Below the pieces are notes generated by a model. That model saw nothing but the letters and a program-made list of their open reading frames with translations, was not told the origin of the DNA and did no database searches. DNA of 36,315 nucleotides from contig JAHYJU010000006.1 in NCBI GenBank assembly GCA_019428825.1, positions 1 through 36,315 of the forward strand, given 5' to 3'. Made by a program: the position numbers and the translations under genes. Shown piece by piece: positions 16,847 through 26,580 of the stretch; position 1 is the first letter of the stretch; the number at the start of each line of letters is the position of its first letter. This DNA is from Patescibacteria group bacterium. GTDB taxonomy: Bacteria; Patescibacteriota; WWE3; UBA101185; UBA10185.

Positions 16847-17974
16847 CTAACTTTTCAATTCCTCCCCCAACCTCTCCATCAACAAACTATAGAACCTTAA
16901 ATTATGAATAGTGGCTAATCTCAAAGAAGTAGTTTCATCATTTTTAAAAAGATGGTGAAGATAAGAGCGGGTGTATCTTGTACAAAGCAGGCAATCACAA
17001 GCTTTACTCACAGGTTCGGTATCATGGTAATACTTTTGCTTACTTGGATCAAAAAATGAGTAAAAATTGTCATCACGAACATTTATGTCCGAAATACTGT
17101 TAGCATTATACACATATAATCTGCTATGACGTGCATCTCTAGTTGGTAGAACGCAGTCAAAGATATAATACCCCATATCAAAACATTTAACGATTTCATC
17201 CGGCTTCCCTATTCCCAATCCGTATAATAAATAATCTGCAGGCGAATTCTCAGCTATAACTCTTGCCACATCATAATTAAAATCTCCGTTGTCTTTAATG
17301 GGCCATCCTCCGTACCCAAAACCATCAAAACCTATTTTTACAAGTTCTTTTGCACAATACTCTCTTAGATCAAGGTATTCCCCACCCTGAACCACACCCA
17401 GTAAATAAGGTCTATCTTCTTCTTTTATCTTTTCTTTTTCACAAATTTTTAAAAACTCTTCCTTAGACTTCTTAGCCCAAAGAATAGTCCTATCAACCGT
17501 ATCCTTAGCTTCCTCATAACCTACCCCGGGCTCTGTAAAATCATCCAAAACAACAACCATATCGGGCTTTAAAACCATTTGAAATTGAATTGATTTTTCG
17601 GGAGTTAGGGTAATTTTTTCCTTCCCCTGGAGTTTAAAAGTAACACCATCGTCATTTATAGTACCTCGTTTATCACTCCTTTTTGCTAAACTCATAACCT
17701 GAAACCCACCTGAATCAGATATCAAAGCACCACTCCATGACATAAATTGTCTTATTCCTTCATGTTCTTCTACTACTTTTTTACCCAAATCCTTGTACAA
17801 ATGATATGTATTAACCAAAATCCCGGGCGTCTTTGTTCCTTCAATATCAGATGAATCCAATGTTCTTATCACAGCTCTTGTAGCATCAGGAAAAAAGACG
17901 GGAAGAGGTACATCCCCATTTCTACTTTTAAATTTTTTTATGGTTCTTTTAGAGATCACAGATGAATGATACAC
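16847..17974 (-). CDS. tgt: tRNA-guanine transglycosylase family protein (divergent)
   Basis: LISDSGGFQVMSL, LGVVQGGEYLDLREYCAKEL, DCVLPTRDARHSRLY, zinc-site-like CDCLLCTRYTRSYLHHL. Confidence 0.88.
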   Translation of the reverse strand: MYHSSVISKRTIKKFKSRNGDVPLPVFFPDATRAVIRTLDSSDIEGTKTPGILVNTYHLYKDLGKKVVEEHEGIRQFMSWSGALISDSGGFQVMSLAKRSDKRGTINDDGVTFKLQGKEKITLTPEKSIQFQMVLKPDMVVVLDDFTEPGVGYEEAKDTVDRTILWAKKSKEEFLKICEKEKIKEEDRPYLLGVVQGGEYLDLREYCAKELVKIGFDGFGYGGWPIKDNGDFNYDVARVIAENSPADYLLYGLGIGKPDEIVKCFDMGYYIFDCVLPTRDARHSRLYVYNANSISDINVRDDNFYSFFDPSKQKYYHDTEPVSKACDCLLCTRYTRSYLHHLFKNDETTSLRLATIHNLRFYSLLMERLGEELKS

Positions 17975-18003
17975 ATTGGAAAATATTAAGCAAATAGATC
18001 GTT

Positions 18004-18615
18004 CTAACTTGATTTTTCTTCAAGTAATTTTTGTATAAAAGATGTGATTTCTGGTTTTCTAGATTCTTGGGGAATATTTTTTAAATAAACACTCCAACTT
18101 TTTATATGATTTTCAAGTAAAGAAAATAGTTTTGAAGAAGAATTTCTTTTATTTACAATAACTTCTCTACTATCCTCACTTCTTGAAAAAATTCCGGTTA
18201 GAAGGTGTTTTGCCATAACTGCGGTACTCGTTTTGTTAACATTCTGACCTCCGGGACCTGAAGACCTGGATTGAATGTATTTAATTTCTTCATCTAAATT
18301 ATTAAAAACAGGATATTTTGAAGGTAATGAGTCAAGAACCCATTCTGAGTATTTTTCAATAATTTTAAGATTTTCATCTTCATTGGATAATTCAAAAGGA
18401 AAGTGTTTAAGATCATTTTTAAGATAAATCTTTGATTCTTCTATTCTTTTTCTTTCTGCGTTTTCTTTTTGAGAAGAACTTATTGCTTTGGAAGTTTTAG
18501 GGCCTTTATGACCACTCTTACCTCCTCCCCCTATCTTCTTACCAACATCAGATAAATCGTCCTCTATCTTCCACATTTCATCTTCAGTTAAGGATGTTAT
18601 TTCTTGAGGATCCAT
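18004..18615 (-). CDS. RF-1 (GGQ) domain, peptidyl-tRNA hydrolase/ribosome-rescue-like protein
   Basis: IKYIQSRSSGPGGQNVNKTSTAVMAKHL with basic C-terminal region; no full-length release factor architecture. Confidence 0.85.
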   Translation of the reverse strand: MDPQEITSLTEDEMWKIEDDLSDVGKKIGGGGKSGHKGPKTSKAISSSQKENAERKRIEESKIYLKNDLKHFPFELSNEDENLKIIEKYSEWVLDSLPSKYPVFNNLDEEIKYIQSRSSGPGGQNVNKTSTAVMAKHLLTGIFSRSEDSREVIVNKRNSSSKLFSLLENHIKSWSVYLKNIPQESRKPEITSFIQKLLEEKSS

Positions 18616-18685
18616 GTTTTTATTATACGAGAATGACAGATAAATACCAAAAGAAAAACAAACTTCAGTGATTTTAATATTTACA

Positions 18686-19309
18686 TCAATGCTCGGGATG
18701 TACCCAATAAGCCCGAGCTAGTTTTTTGTCTTCGTCAGTAAGTATACTAATAACATATTCCTTTTCTTTCTTTTCTTCAGAGGTTTTTCCGAACTCTTGT
18801 AAAAATTTCTTCCAATTAAGCTCATTGTCTCTCATATCTTCGTTTTGCCACAATTGTTCGGAAACCGACCTTACCCCACTATTATCTCCAATCTCTTCAA
18901 TCCTATCTTTGGTATGCAAATCTAATATTTTCTTTTTTCTTTCAGCTAACATAAATTTTCCATAGGGATCATAGTCGGAACGTTTAGGACCATGCTCAGT
19001 ACCAGGCTTATTAGAAGGCTTTTTTCTAATATGTTCTTGTTTGCCATGCAAAAATTCAAATCTATTTGTAAGTGCTTGGGGCGATTTTCCACCCCCATCA
19101 TCATATTTTCTATCAGGACTTATTTCAGAAGGAATGGGAATTGGTTCAAAAACCTCAGAGAGAGAGGATATTTCATCGTCTCCCATAGGTTCAATATCTT
19201 CAGCAGGAACTTCCGCATCATCGGGTTCATCATAAAGCGAAAATAACTGGTCACCGTCAGGCACTCCAACTTCTAAATCATATTCAGCAAATTTTTGTGA
19301 AACTTCCAT
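18686..19309 (-). CDS. hypothetical acidic protein
   Basis: 207 aa low-complexity acidic ORF; same strand as its neighbours. Confidence 0.55.
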   Translation of the reverse strand: MEVSQKFAEYDLEVGVPDGDQLFSLYDEPDDAEVPAEDIEPMGDDEISSLSEVFEPIPIPSEISPDRKYDDGGGKSPQALTNRFEFLHGKQEHIRKKPSNKPGTEHGPKRSDYDPYGKFMLAERKKKILDLHTKDRIEEIGDNSGVRSVSEQLWQNEDMRDNELNWKKFLQEFGKTSEEKKEKEYVISILTDEDKKLARAYWVHPEH

Positions 19310-19406
19310 ATGAAAATTGTATCAGAAAAAATATGATTATTAATTTACATTATGCTAAATTTTTTATCTAACCAAGCATTCAGATAAAAATGCTATTATT
19401 AAAACT

Positions 19407-20273
19407 ATGATAGAATCTCTAACATCCATCGCACAAGGAGAAATACCTATATCAGAAATCTATTCTGAAATTAATACCCTCAAATCAGTAGACCCATCAG
19501 AAATTACATTAAAAAAAATATCAGAAAAAGTAACAGGTTTTTATGAATATAATAAGAGTAAAGCGTATGTAAGATCGAGTGGTTGTGGTTCATTCCTGGC
19601 AGCCCAGATAATTGCCCTAAACTTAGAAGAAGAAAATAATCCTTCCGATGAAGACATACCCCTTGCAGATAAAGTTAAAAAGGTTGAATCTGCAATAAGA
19701 CATGCACACAAAGCAACTGGGTATAAGTGGGAGGATATAAAAAATGGCTTTTACGCTGAGGCAGCAATGGCATTAACCCTAAATAATTTAGGGTTCCAAG
19801 TAAATATACCTGATCCAGTTGATGACCCTGAAGGAAAAATTGACCTCTTGGTTACAGACCCAGAAGAAAAAGAAAATCCATTTCTAATCACTCTACAAGT
19901 TAAAAACTCCGTAAACTTAAAAGAGGGAGTAATAATAGAAAATGCAAACAATCTAGGTGCTCTTATACATAGAATAGAAGATAATTGGGATTATTCAGGA
20001 AATTATGAAGCTGCCTCAGATAGGTTAGAACATTTGATTAATTCACTAGATATATCTACAGAACAGATGTTGCAATACCTACCTTCAAGTGATAATTTCC
20101 ACATGAAAATTATTCCAATAATTGCTATAATATCAGGTGGAGAGGGATCAAAAAACTCAATGTATAACGTTAGAACCGGAAGTCCTATGGGAGGTACTTT
20201 TGAAGAAGGGAGCATGGCTACTAAGGTATACGAAGAATTATCTAAAATAATATATACAAAAGAAAGGACGTAA
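19407..20273 (+). CDS. hypothetical protein, possible PD-(D/E)XK nuclease fold
   Basis: GFYAEAAMALTLNNLGFQV...GKIDLLVTDPEEKENPFLITLQVKNS resembles E...D-x(n)-(E/Q)xK. Confidence 0.6.
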   Translation: MIESLTSIAQGEIPISEIYSEINTLKSVDPSEITLKKISEKVTGFYEYNKSKAYVRSSGCGSFLAAQIIALNLEEENNPSDEDIPLADKVKKVESAIRHAHKATGYKWEDIKNGFYAEAAMALTLNNLGFQVNIPDPVDDPEGKIDLLVTDPEEKENPFLITLQVKNSVNLKEGVIIENANNLGALIHRIEDNWDYSGNYEAASDRLEHLINSLDISTEQMLQYLPSSDNFHMKIIPIIAIISGGEGSKNSMYNVRTGSPMGGTFEEGSMATKVYEELSKIIYTKERT

Positions 20274-20275
20274 AA

Positions 20276-20461
20276 ATGTTGAAAGGAACACCTATTGGAA
20301 AAACATCAGTAGATTGTGAAACTGCGCAGAAGGTAAATAAAGAAATCTCTGAGGGTATTCATCCTGAGAGCGAAAGTCTAGAAGCTGCAGTTATAGCACA
20401 CACCCTACTGTGCGCGAAATGCCAAAAAGTATTATTCGAACAAGAAGACGCAAAAAATTAA
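20276..20461 (+). CDS. mini zinc-binding protein, zf-HC2/anti-sigma (ZAS)-like
   Basis: SVDCETAQKVNKEISEG...EAAVIAHTLLCAKCQK matches C-x(n)-H-x3-C-x2-C; 2 bp after the upstream gene. Confidence 0.65.
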   Translation: MLKGTPIGKTSVDCETAQKVNKEISEGIHPESESLEAAVIAHTLLCAKCQKVLFEQEDAKN

Positions 20462-20480
20462 CAATTTTATGCGTCTTCTT
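20442..20480 (+). terminator. stem-loop spanning the stop codon of the ZAS-like gene (possible terminator)
   Basis: AAGAAGACGCA...TGCGTCTTCTT, 11-bp perfect stem; weak U tract. Confidence 0.5.
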
Positions 20481-20522
20481 ATACACTTTTATTCAAAACA
20501 AAAATCCTCTATTATATAACCA

Positions 20523-22514
20523 ATGCCCAAAACAAAAATATCTCTTCTTGAAAAAATCTTAAAAACACTCTTCATACTAAGTACGATATTCTATTTCTCA
20601 ATATCAGCATTAGCAGGTACCGACCCACCTGCTACAGAAATACAACTAGAACCTTTCGAACCTGATGGAAACAACGGTTGGTATCTTCAGCCTGTTAAAG
20701 TAACTTTAACAGGAACAGACCTTGATAGCGGAGTTACAGAAATAAACTATCGTGTAGACGATGGGAGTTGGGTAAAAAAAGTTTTTTCAAACTCACTAAA
20801 TCTTGCACCAAACCCATCATTCGAAACATCATGGGTAAGGCCCCCTCTTAACACTCAAGATTGGAACGTAAGCAACTCAAATCCCGGAGGAAGTTATTCG
20901 AGAGATAATTTAATATACAAGTCTGATTTTCCAAATACCTCTATAAAAATAGGCTCAACAGATGATAGCTGGCATTCAATAGATCACTATGATATGTTTG
21001 CAGCTGCTACCCCATTTACCAACATGTCTGCTTACGCATGGATTAAAACATCAAATGTAACGGGGACAGCATATTTTAATATATATTCAATTTCTCAAGA
21101 TGAATTTGGTCAAAAAACTACAACATTTATAAAATCAAGCCCGACTCTAACGGGTACTAATGATTGGAAAAGGCTAGCTACGAACTTTACACCTACTGCT
21201 GAAAACACAATTGGGGTTTATCTTGAAATTGGCTTTACCGGTACCGGAACCATCTGGATAGATGCAGTAAATGTAAACAGATCACTTGTTCCCGTTACTT
21301 CATTTTATGTAAGCACAGATGGGCTTCACACCGTTGAATACTACAGCGTAGATAAAAGGGGAAATATCGAAGAAACTAAATCAGTAAATTTTAAAATAGA
21401 CCAGACACCTCCGGGCAACTGGGGAAACGCCGGGGCTGTGAGAGAATTATCGGGAGATCTTGGGTCAGACCATAGAGTATATGTTTGGATAGAAGTAACT
21501 GATGAAACATCAGGAATATCTCCATCATCAGATAAATTTCAATACACGACCAACCATCAAGACGTGACAACATTCGGTTATTTTTCAGACCTTCTAGCAT
21601 GTAACAGCGATTGGATTGATATACCACCAAATAACTGGCTTGATACAATCACCATTCAACCCCTAGGCGGAAATTCGGTAAAACTTCTTACTCCAAAAAT
21701 AGATTTTTGTAATAACAATTGGAAAATTTGTAAATGGACCAGATTTTACGCAGAGGATAACGCTGGCAACTCAATATCCAAGGACATTTGTCTTAACGGA
21801 CCTTGGATTAGAGTCAGAGGAGGAGGTGTTGTAAGAGCAAATCAAAACATTGACATGGTGGCAGAGGCACCTATAGATGAGGAAAATACAGACGGACTGA
21901 TTGAAATCGGAGGAAACTCGATAAACTTTTTTAGCTCCTCAGAAAATTTATACTACGCAAATGTAAATCCCCCGCCTGAATATAACTACGACAAAATTTT
22001 CAACAGCACTCAACAAACAAAAACTGAAATATCAACATCAGGGGACTTACCAACAACTTCAGGAGTTTATGTAATAGGGTCAGGTTCAGGAGTAACTTAC
22101 GAAATCACAAAACAAAAAATCCCAAGTACTTACAACACCGCTACATTTAATCAAGTTGTTTTTATAAATGGCAATCTGATAATATCCGACGACATTGAAG
22201 TTTCAAACGCCTCAACAGCTCTTTTTGTAGTATCAGGAAATGTGCAAATAGATAAAAAGGTTGAAAATGTAAAAGTAGGTATTGTGTCCGATGGGGATAT
22301 ACACACTGCATATAACCTTGGCGAAGGAGAAACATGTAAAACCCTCAACATGAGCGGAATATTCATGGCAGATGAAATTACATTTGTTAGAACACTATTA
22401 GGTCAAAATAATGAAAAGAATCCGGCGGAAGATGTAATTTATGAACCAAAATATGTCATAAAAATGGCAGAATATATAGGAAGTAACTCTACAAGGTGGT
22501 TGTATTCGGATTAG
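20523..22514 (+). CDS. secreted/surface protein with OmpL47-like domain
   Basis: Signal peptide-like N-terminus (KILKTLFILSTIFYFSISALAG); QPVKVTLTGTDLDSGVTEINYRVDDGSWVK and FYVSTDGLHTVEYYSVDKRGNIEETKSVNFKIDQTPP. Confidence 0.85.
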   Translation: MPKTKISLLEKILKTLFILSTIFYFSISALAGTDPPATEIQLEPFEPDGNNGWYLQPVKVTLTGTDLDSGVTEINYRVDDGSWVKKVFSNSLNLAPNPSFETSWVRPPLNTQDWNVSNSNPGGSYSRDNLIYKSDFPNTSIKIGSTDDSWHSIDHYDMFAAATPFTNMSAYAWIKTSNVTGTAYFNIYSISQDEFGQKTTTFIKSSPTLTGTNDWKRLATNFTPTAENTIGVYLEIGFTGTGTIWIDAVNVNRSLVPVTSFYVSTDGLHTVEYYSVDKRGNIEETKSVNFKIDQTPPGNWGNAGAVRELSGDLGSDHRVYVWIEVTDETSGISPSSDKFQYTTNHQDVTTFGYFSDLLACNSDWIDIPPNNWLDTITIQPLGGNSVKLLTPKIDFCNNNWKICKWTRFYAEDNAGNSISKDICLNGPWIRVRGGGVVRANQNIDMVAEAPIDEENTDGLIEIGGNSINFFSSSENLYYANVNPPPEYNYDKIFNSTQQTKTEISTSGDLPTTSGVYVIGSGSGVTYEITKQKIPSTYNTATFNQVVFINGNLIISDDIEVSNASTALFVVSGNVQIDKKVENVKVGIVSDGDIHTAYNLGEGETCKTLNMSGIFMADEITFVRTLLGQNNEKNPAEDVIYEPKYVIKMAEYIGSNSTRWLYSD

Positions 22515-23896
22515 AATTTTTTCTTAACCTTATACTCCCCTGTTGGTAAATCCTCGACGATATAACCAAGCTCAAGCATCTGTCTTCTAACAACATCGGC
22601 TTTATCCCAAATCCCGTTCTTTCGGTATTCTCCCCTCATTTTTGCTAGATCCAAAACATTTTTAGGAATCTCCACACCAATATGCTCCTGTAGCTTCAAT
22701 CCAAGAAATTCATCCATTTTTAATATTGTATTTAATTTAGAAGCTTCGGAAACAGGGCTTTTTATAAGCTCCCAAAATACTGCCAACGCTTCGGGAATAT
22801 TCAAATCATCACTTATCTTCTCATTAAATCTATTCACATACTTTTCGGATATCTGAGCTTTGGGATCGTGCTCATAGGTTGAAATTATTTCATATATTTT
22901 TTTCAAAGAATTTTTTGCATTCTGTATAGCTTCCCATGTGAAATTCAAGGGTCCCATATAATGAGCCGTCATGAACAAATACCTCATGTCCAAAGGACTA
23001 AAACCCCTCTGCTTGACATCATCAAGAGTATAAAAATTTCCTAGACTTTTACTCATCTTACCTCCGTCAACGGTTAAGAAAGCCCCATGAACCCAATAAT
23101 TAACAAATTTTTGACCTGTTGCACACTCACTTTGAGCTATCTCATTTTGATGATGAATCATTTTCAAGTCTTCCCCGCCCACATGAATATCTATGGTGTC
23201 ACCAAGCTCTGTTAAAACCATTGAGGAACATTCTAAGTGCCATCCGGGAAAACCCATTCCCCAAGGAGATTGCCACTCCTGTTGTCTTTTTTTATCCGAA
23301 GGAGAAAACTTCCAAAGAGCAAAATCCGTCGGATTTTTCTTTTCAGGATTAGGATCTACCCTAGCTCCCTCCCTAATATTTTCAACAGTCAATCCTGAAA
23401 GTTCTCCGTATTTTTCAAATTTGGATGTATCAAAATAAACACCATCGGAAGTTTCATAAGTGTAACCTTTATCTTCAAGTGTAGCTATCAAATCAATCTG
23501 GTCATCAATATATTCCGTAGCTTTTGTAAATTTCTGAGGTTCTAAAAGATTCATCTCCTTGTATTCCTGCAAAAATCTTTTTGTATAAAAATCAACGATA
23601 TCTTTTGCAGACCTTCCCTCTTCCGAGGATTGTTTCTCTATCTTATCTTCCCCGCCTTCAGGGTCACCTTCTGATTCAAACAAATGACCAACATCAGTCA
23701 TATTCATTATGAAATCAACCTTGTACCCGTTCATTTTCAATGCTCTATGCAAAAAATCAGAAAGACAAAATGTTCTCCAGTTCCCTATCTGCTGATCTCT
23801 GTAAACAGTAGGACCACAGCAGTACATCTTAACTAAATCAGGTTCGATTGGTTTAAATTCTTCTATCTGTTTTGTTAGTGAATTATAAATCTTCAT
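22511..23896 (-). CDS. cysS: cysteinyl-tRNA synthetase
   Basis: MYCCGPTVYRDQQIGNWRTF, GWHLECSSM, HHQNEIAQSE, GGKMSKSLGNF. Confidence 0.97.
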   Translation of the reverse strand: MKIYNSLTKQIEEFKPIEPDLVKMYCCGPTVYRDQQIGNWRTFCLSDFLHRALKMNGYKVDFIMNMTDVGHLFESEGDPEGGEDKIEKQSSEEGRSAKDIVDFYTKRFLQEYKEMNLLEPQKFTKATEYIDDQIDLIATLEDKGYTYETSDGVYFDTSKFEKYGELSGLTVENIREGARVDPNPEKKNPTDFALWKFSPSDKKRQQEWQSPWGMGFPGWHLECSSMVLTELGDTIDIHVGGEDLKMIHHQNEIAQSECATGQKFVNYWVHGAFLTVDGGKMSKSLGNFYTLDDVKQRGFSPLDMRYLFMTAHYMGPLNFTWEAIQNAKNSLKKIYEIISTYEHDPKAQISEKYVNRFNEKISDDLNIPEALAVFWELIKSPVSEASKLNTILKMDEFLGLKLQEHIGVEIPKNVLDLAKMRGEYRKNGIWDKADVVRRQMLELGYIVEDLPTGEYKVKKKF

Positions 23897-23919
23897 AATT
23901 TGAGTACAATTTTACCACA

Positions 23920-24564
23920 CTACAATCCCGAGCGTCCTTCCAACGCCCTTGTCAAAGTAATATCATCAGCGTATTCAATGTCTCCACCTACGGGAAGACC
24001 TCTTGCAATTCTGGTTATTTTCATTTTGGATTTATCAAAGTCACTTTCTAGGATCAATTTTGAAATATACATAGCAGTTGACTCCCCCTCCATACTTGTG
24101 TTGGTTGCTAAAATTATTTCGATACCAAGTTGGTCATCAAGATTATCAAAGGAACTTTCATTTACCAAACCCTCAATTCTGTCTATCAGCTCTTTAACAA
24201 AAATTTCATCGGGACCAATATTGTTCAGAGGATCTATTATTCCATGTAAAACATGGTAAACACCTTTGTAATTTGTTTTTTCCAGAGCAAAAGAATCCAA
24301 AGGACTTGATACTACTGCAATAGTTCTTTTATCTCTTATTGGGTCATCACAAACAGAACATATGTCATTCTCTGTTACATTTTTACATACTTTACAGAGT
24401 TTTGTTCCTTTTTTTAACTCAACCAAAGAATCGGAAAATCTTTCTAATTCTTCTTGAGGAAAATTTAAAAGTGAAAATGTTAATCTTTGTGCGGTTTTAG
24501 GACCAATGCCCGGAAGTCTTTCGAAGTAGTCTATTAAGTTTGATATCGGCTTAGGTAGTTTCAC
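23920..24564 (-). CDS. recR: recombination protein RecR
   Basis: LIDYFERLPGIGPKTAQRLTF, C4 zinc finger CKVCKNVTENDICSVC, Toprim domain, IARGLPVGGDIEYADDITL. Confidence 0.97.
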   Translation of the reverse strand: MKLPKPISNLIDYFERLPGIGPKTAQRLTFSLLNFPQEELERFSDSLVELKKGTKLCKVCKNVTENDICSVCDDPIRDKRTIAVVSSPLDSFALEKTNYKGVYHVLHGIIDPLNNIGPDEIFVKELIDRIEGLVNESSFDNLDDQLGIEIILATNTSMEGESTAMYISKLILESDFDKSKMKITRIARGLPVGGDIEYADDITLTRALEGRSGL

Positions 24565-24603
24565 TAGAGTATTTTAGCATGTATAAGGTATAGAGGTAAT
24601 AAT

Positions 24604-26241
24604 TTAACCAACTATCGGTAAACCACCGTCAAAAGCTTCTATTATCGACTTACCATCTACCCCCGAAGGTACAATAACATTCAAATCAGTCAATGCTTCT
24701 AATTCACTTTTTTTCAATTTCTTTGGCTTTTCATCACTCAACACACACTTAAAACTTAAAGGCTGTCCAAAAACAGAATCACTTAAACCCTCTATCAATT
24801 TCCTTGTTCTTGCACTTTCGAGTCTTTCTTTATGAAAAGGATAAAAAACCTCAACAACAACAAACTTTCCTTCAACATCTACGGGTTTACACAAATTTAA
24901 AAGAGCTGTCAGAGAATGATTAAGTTCTTTACTATCCTTTACAAATTTTTCCCATTTACTTTTTACATCTTTAAAAGGAACCAACGGTTTATCATTTTTA
25001 ACAGATTTAACCGAGACTTCACTTTTAACCACCTTTTTAACCCCAGAAACAATTCCCTTTTTAGTTTTTGTAAACTCGACAGTAGTTTCTTCTTCTTTGC
25101 TCAGAGTGATTCCCTTACCTCTTGAGCCGATTGAAGTGGGAGAATCTTCAGGTGTTTTATCTTTTTTAAAATCCTCGGAACCACTGTCCTTGGAACAGAT
25201 TTCAACTACGGCTATTTCCACCGGAAGCTGGGGAATAAAAGAACTTCTTATGTTTTTATGAGCTTCCAATAAAATATTCGTAGCCCTAACCAACCATTTC
25301 GTATTTACTTTTTTGGCCTGCTCCTCAACTTCTTCTAAAACTTCCGCCGTTACATCAGTCATAGCATCCGATACACCTGATTTTATAAAAAGCATTGTCC
25401 TTAAATATTTTAATAACTCCCCCACCCAAACATAAAGGTCTATACCCTCGTGATAAACCTCTGAAACAATGTCTAAAGCATTTGAAACTTTTGAATCTAA
25501 AAGATATCCTACACATTCAACATATTTTTTCTTTGAGCTTAAGCTTAAAAGAGTATCAACATTCACATCCCCTTCGTGAACCTGCTCTAATAAAACACTT
25601 GCTCCTCTGTAATCTCCCATAGAAGCTTCTGCAATTTTTGTCAAATCATCCTCAGATATTTTTATATCCTCTCCTTGAGCTACTTCTTTTAAAACAGCAA
25701 CTATTTGTTTAATTGTAGGTCTTTTGAATTTAAAGGTCTGACACCTTGATTTTATTGTTGCGGGAACTTTATGTTCTTCGGTTGTACAGAGAATAAATGT
25801 TGTTTTACTTGGGGGCTCTTCTAAAGTTTTTAAAAGGGCGTTGAAAGCTTCTGTGGTTAACATGTGAACTTCATCAATAATGTAAACTTTGTTTTTACCC
25901 ATGGTAGGAGCAAGACGAATTTTATCTTTTAGGTCCCTAATGTCATCTATACCACGATTGCTGGCGGCATCAATTTCTATCAAATCTATGAAGGAACCTT
26001 CTTTTATGGAAACGCAGTTTGAACATTTGTCACAGGGGTCTCCGTTAGCTTTTAATTTTGAACAGTTTAATGACTTGGCTAAAATTCTAGCGACAGTGGT
26101 TTTACCTGTTCCTCTTGGGCCAACCAAAAGATAGGCATGGGCTGTTTTTCCTGACTGTACCTGCTTCGCCATCAACTCAGCATACTCATTAGTATGCTTC
26201 ATTTCACTGAATTTTTGCGGGCGATATTTTGTGTAATACAT
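24604..26241 (-). CDS. dnaX: DNA polymerase III subunit gamma/tau
   Basis: KYRPQKFSEM...AYLLVGPRGTGKTTVARILAKSLNC, C4 zinc, YIIDEVHMLTTEAFNALLKTLEEPP. Confidence 0.97.
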   Translation of the reverse strand: MYYTKYRPQKFSEMKHTNEYAELMAKQVQSGKTAHAYLLVGPRGTGKTTVARILAKSLNCSKLKANGDPCDKCSNCVSIKEGSFIDLIEIDAASNRGIDDIRDLKDKIRLAPTMGKNKVYIIDEVHMLTTEAFNALLKTLEEPPSKTTFILCTTEEHKVPATIKSRCQTFKFKRPTIKQIVAVLKEVAQGEDIKISEDDLTKIAEASMGDYRGASVLLEQVHEGDVNVDTLLSLSSKKKYVECVGYLLDSKVSNALDIVSEVYHEGIDLYVWVGELLKYLRTMLFIKSGVSDAMTDVTAEVLEEVEEQAKKVNTKWLVRATNILLEAHKNIRSSFIPQLPVEIAVVEICSKDSGSEDFKKDKTPEDSPTSIGSRGKGITLSKEEETTVEFTKTKKGIVSGVKKVVKSEVSVKSVKNDKPLVPFKDVKSKWEKFVKDSKELNHSLTALLNLCKPVDVEGKFVVVEVFYPFHKERLESARTRKLIEGLSDSVFGQPLSFKCVLSDEKPKKLKKSELEALTDLNVIVPSGVDGKSIIEAFDGGLPIVG

Positions 26242-26316
26242 AACTTACTGCCTCTAAGATTTTAGTATAAATGTTGGGGGGAGGTAAACCACTAACTGGT
26301 GTTGGAGTATGCTCCG

Positions 26317-26516
26317 GACTGAGTCCGGGACTGAGTTTAGGACCAATTTAAGTATGAAAAAACACGGAAATTTAGAAAAGGGTAGATTTTCTAGACTGAG
26401 TCCGGGACTGAGTCTAGAAAAAAATTTATCGAAAATATATGACAGGAAACCTCTTTAACACCTAAGTTTCCTGGTTTATCAACCTTCGCTAGACTGAGTC
26501 CGGGACTGAGTCTAGC
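26317..26516. repeat. three hairpin repeats with identical 20-bp core GACTGAGTCCGGGACTGAGT
   Basis: Cores at 26317-26336, 26394-26413 and 26492-26511 in the dnaX-pth intergenic region. Confidence 0.85.
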
Positions 26517-26580
26517 AGAGGGCTAAGCCCTTACTTAAATTTAACTACGGAATATAAAATAATTATCTAGATATCAGTAT

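Noticed and set aside
26317-26516. CRISPR array suspected from the three repeated 20-mers
   Set aside because: Only three units, irregular internal structure, repeats are imperfect palindromes with covarying arms, and no cas genes nearby.
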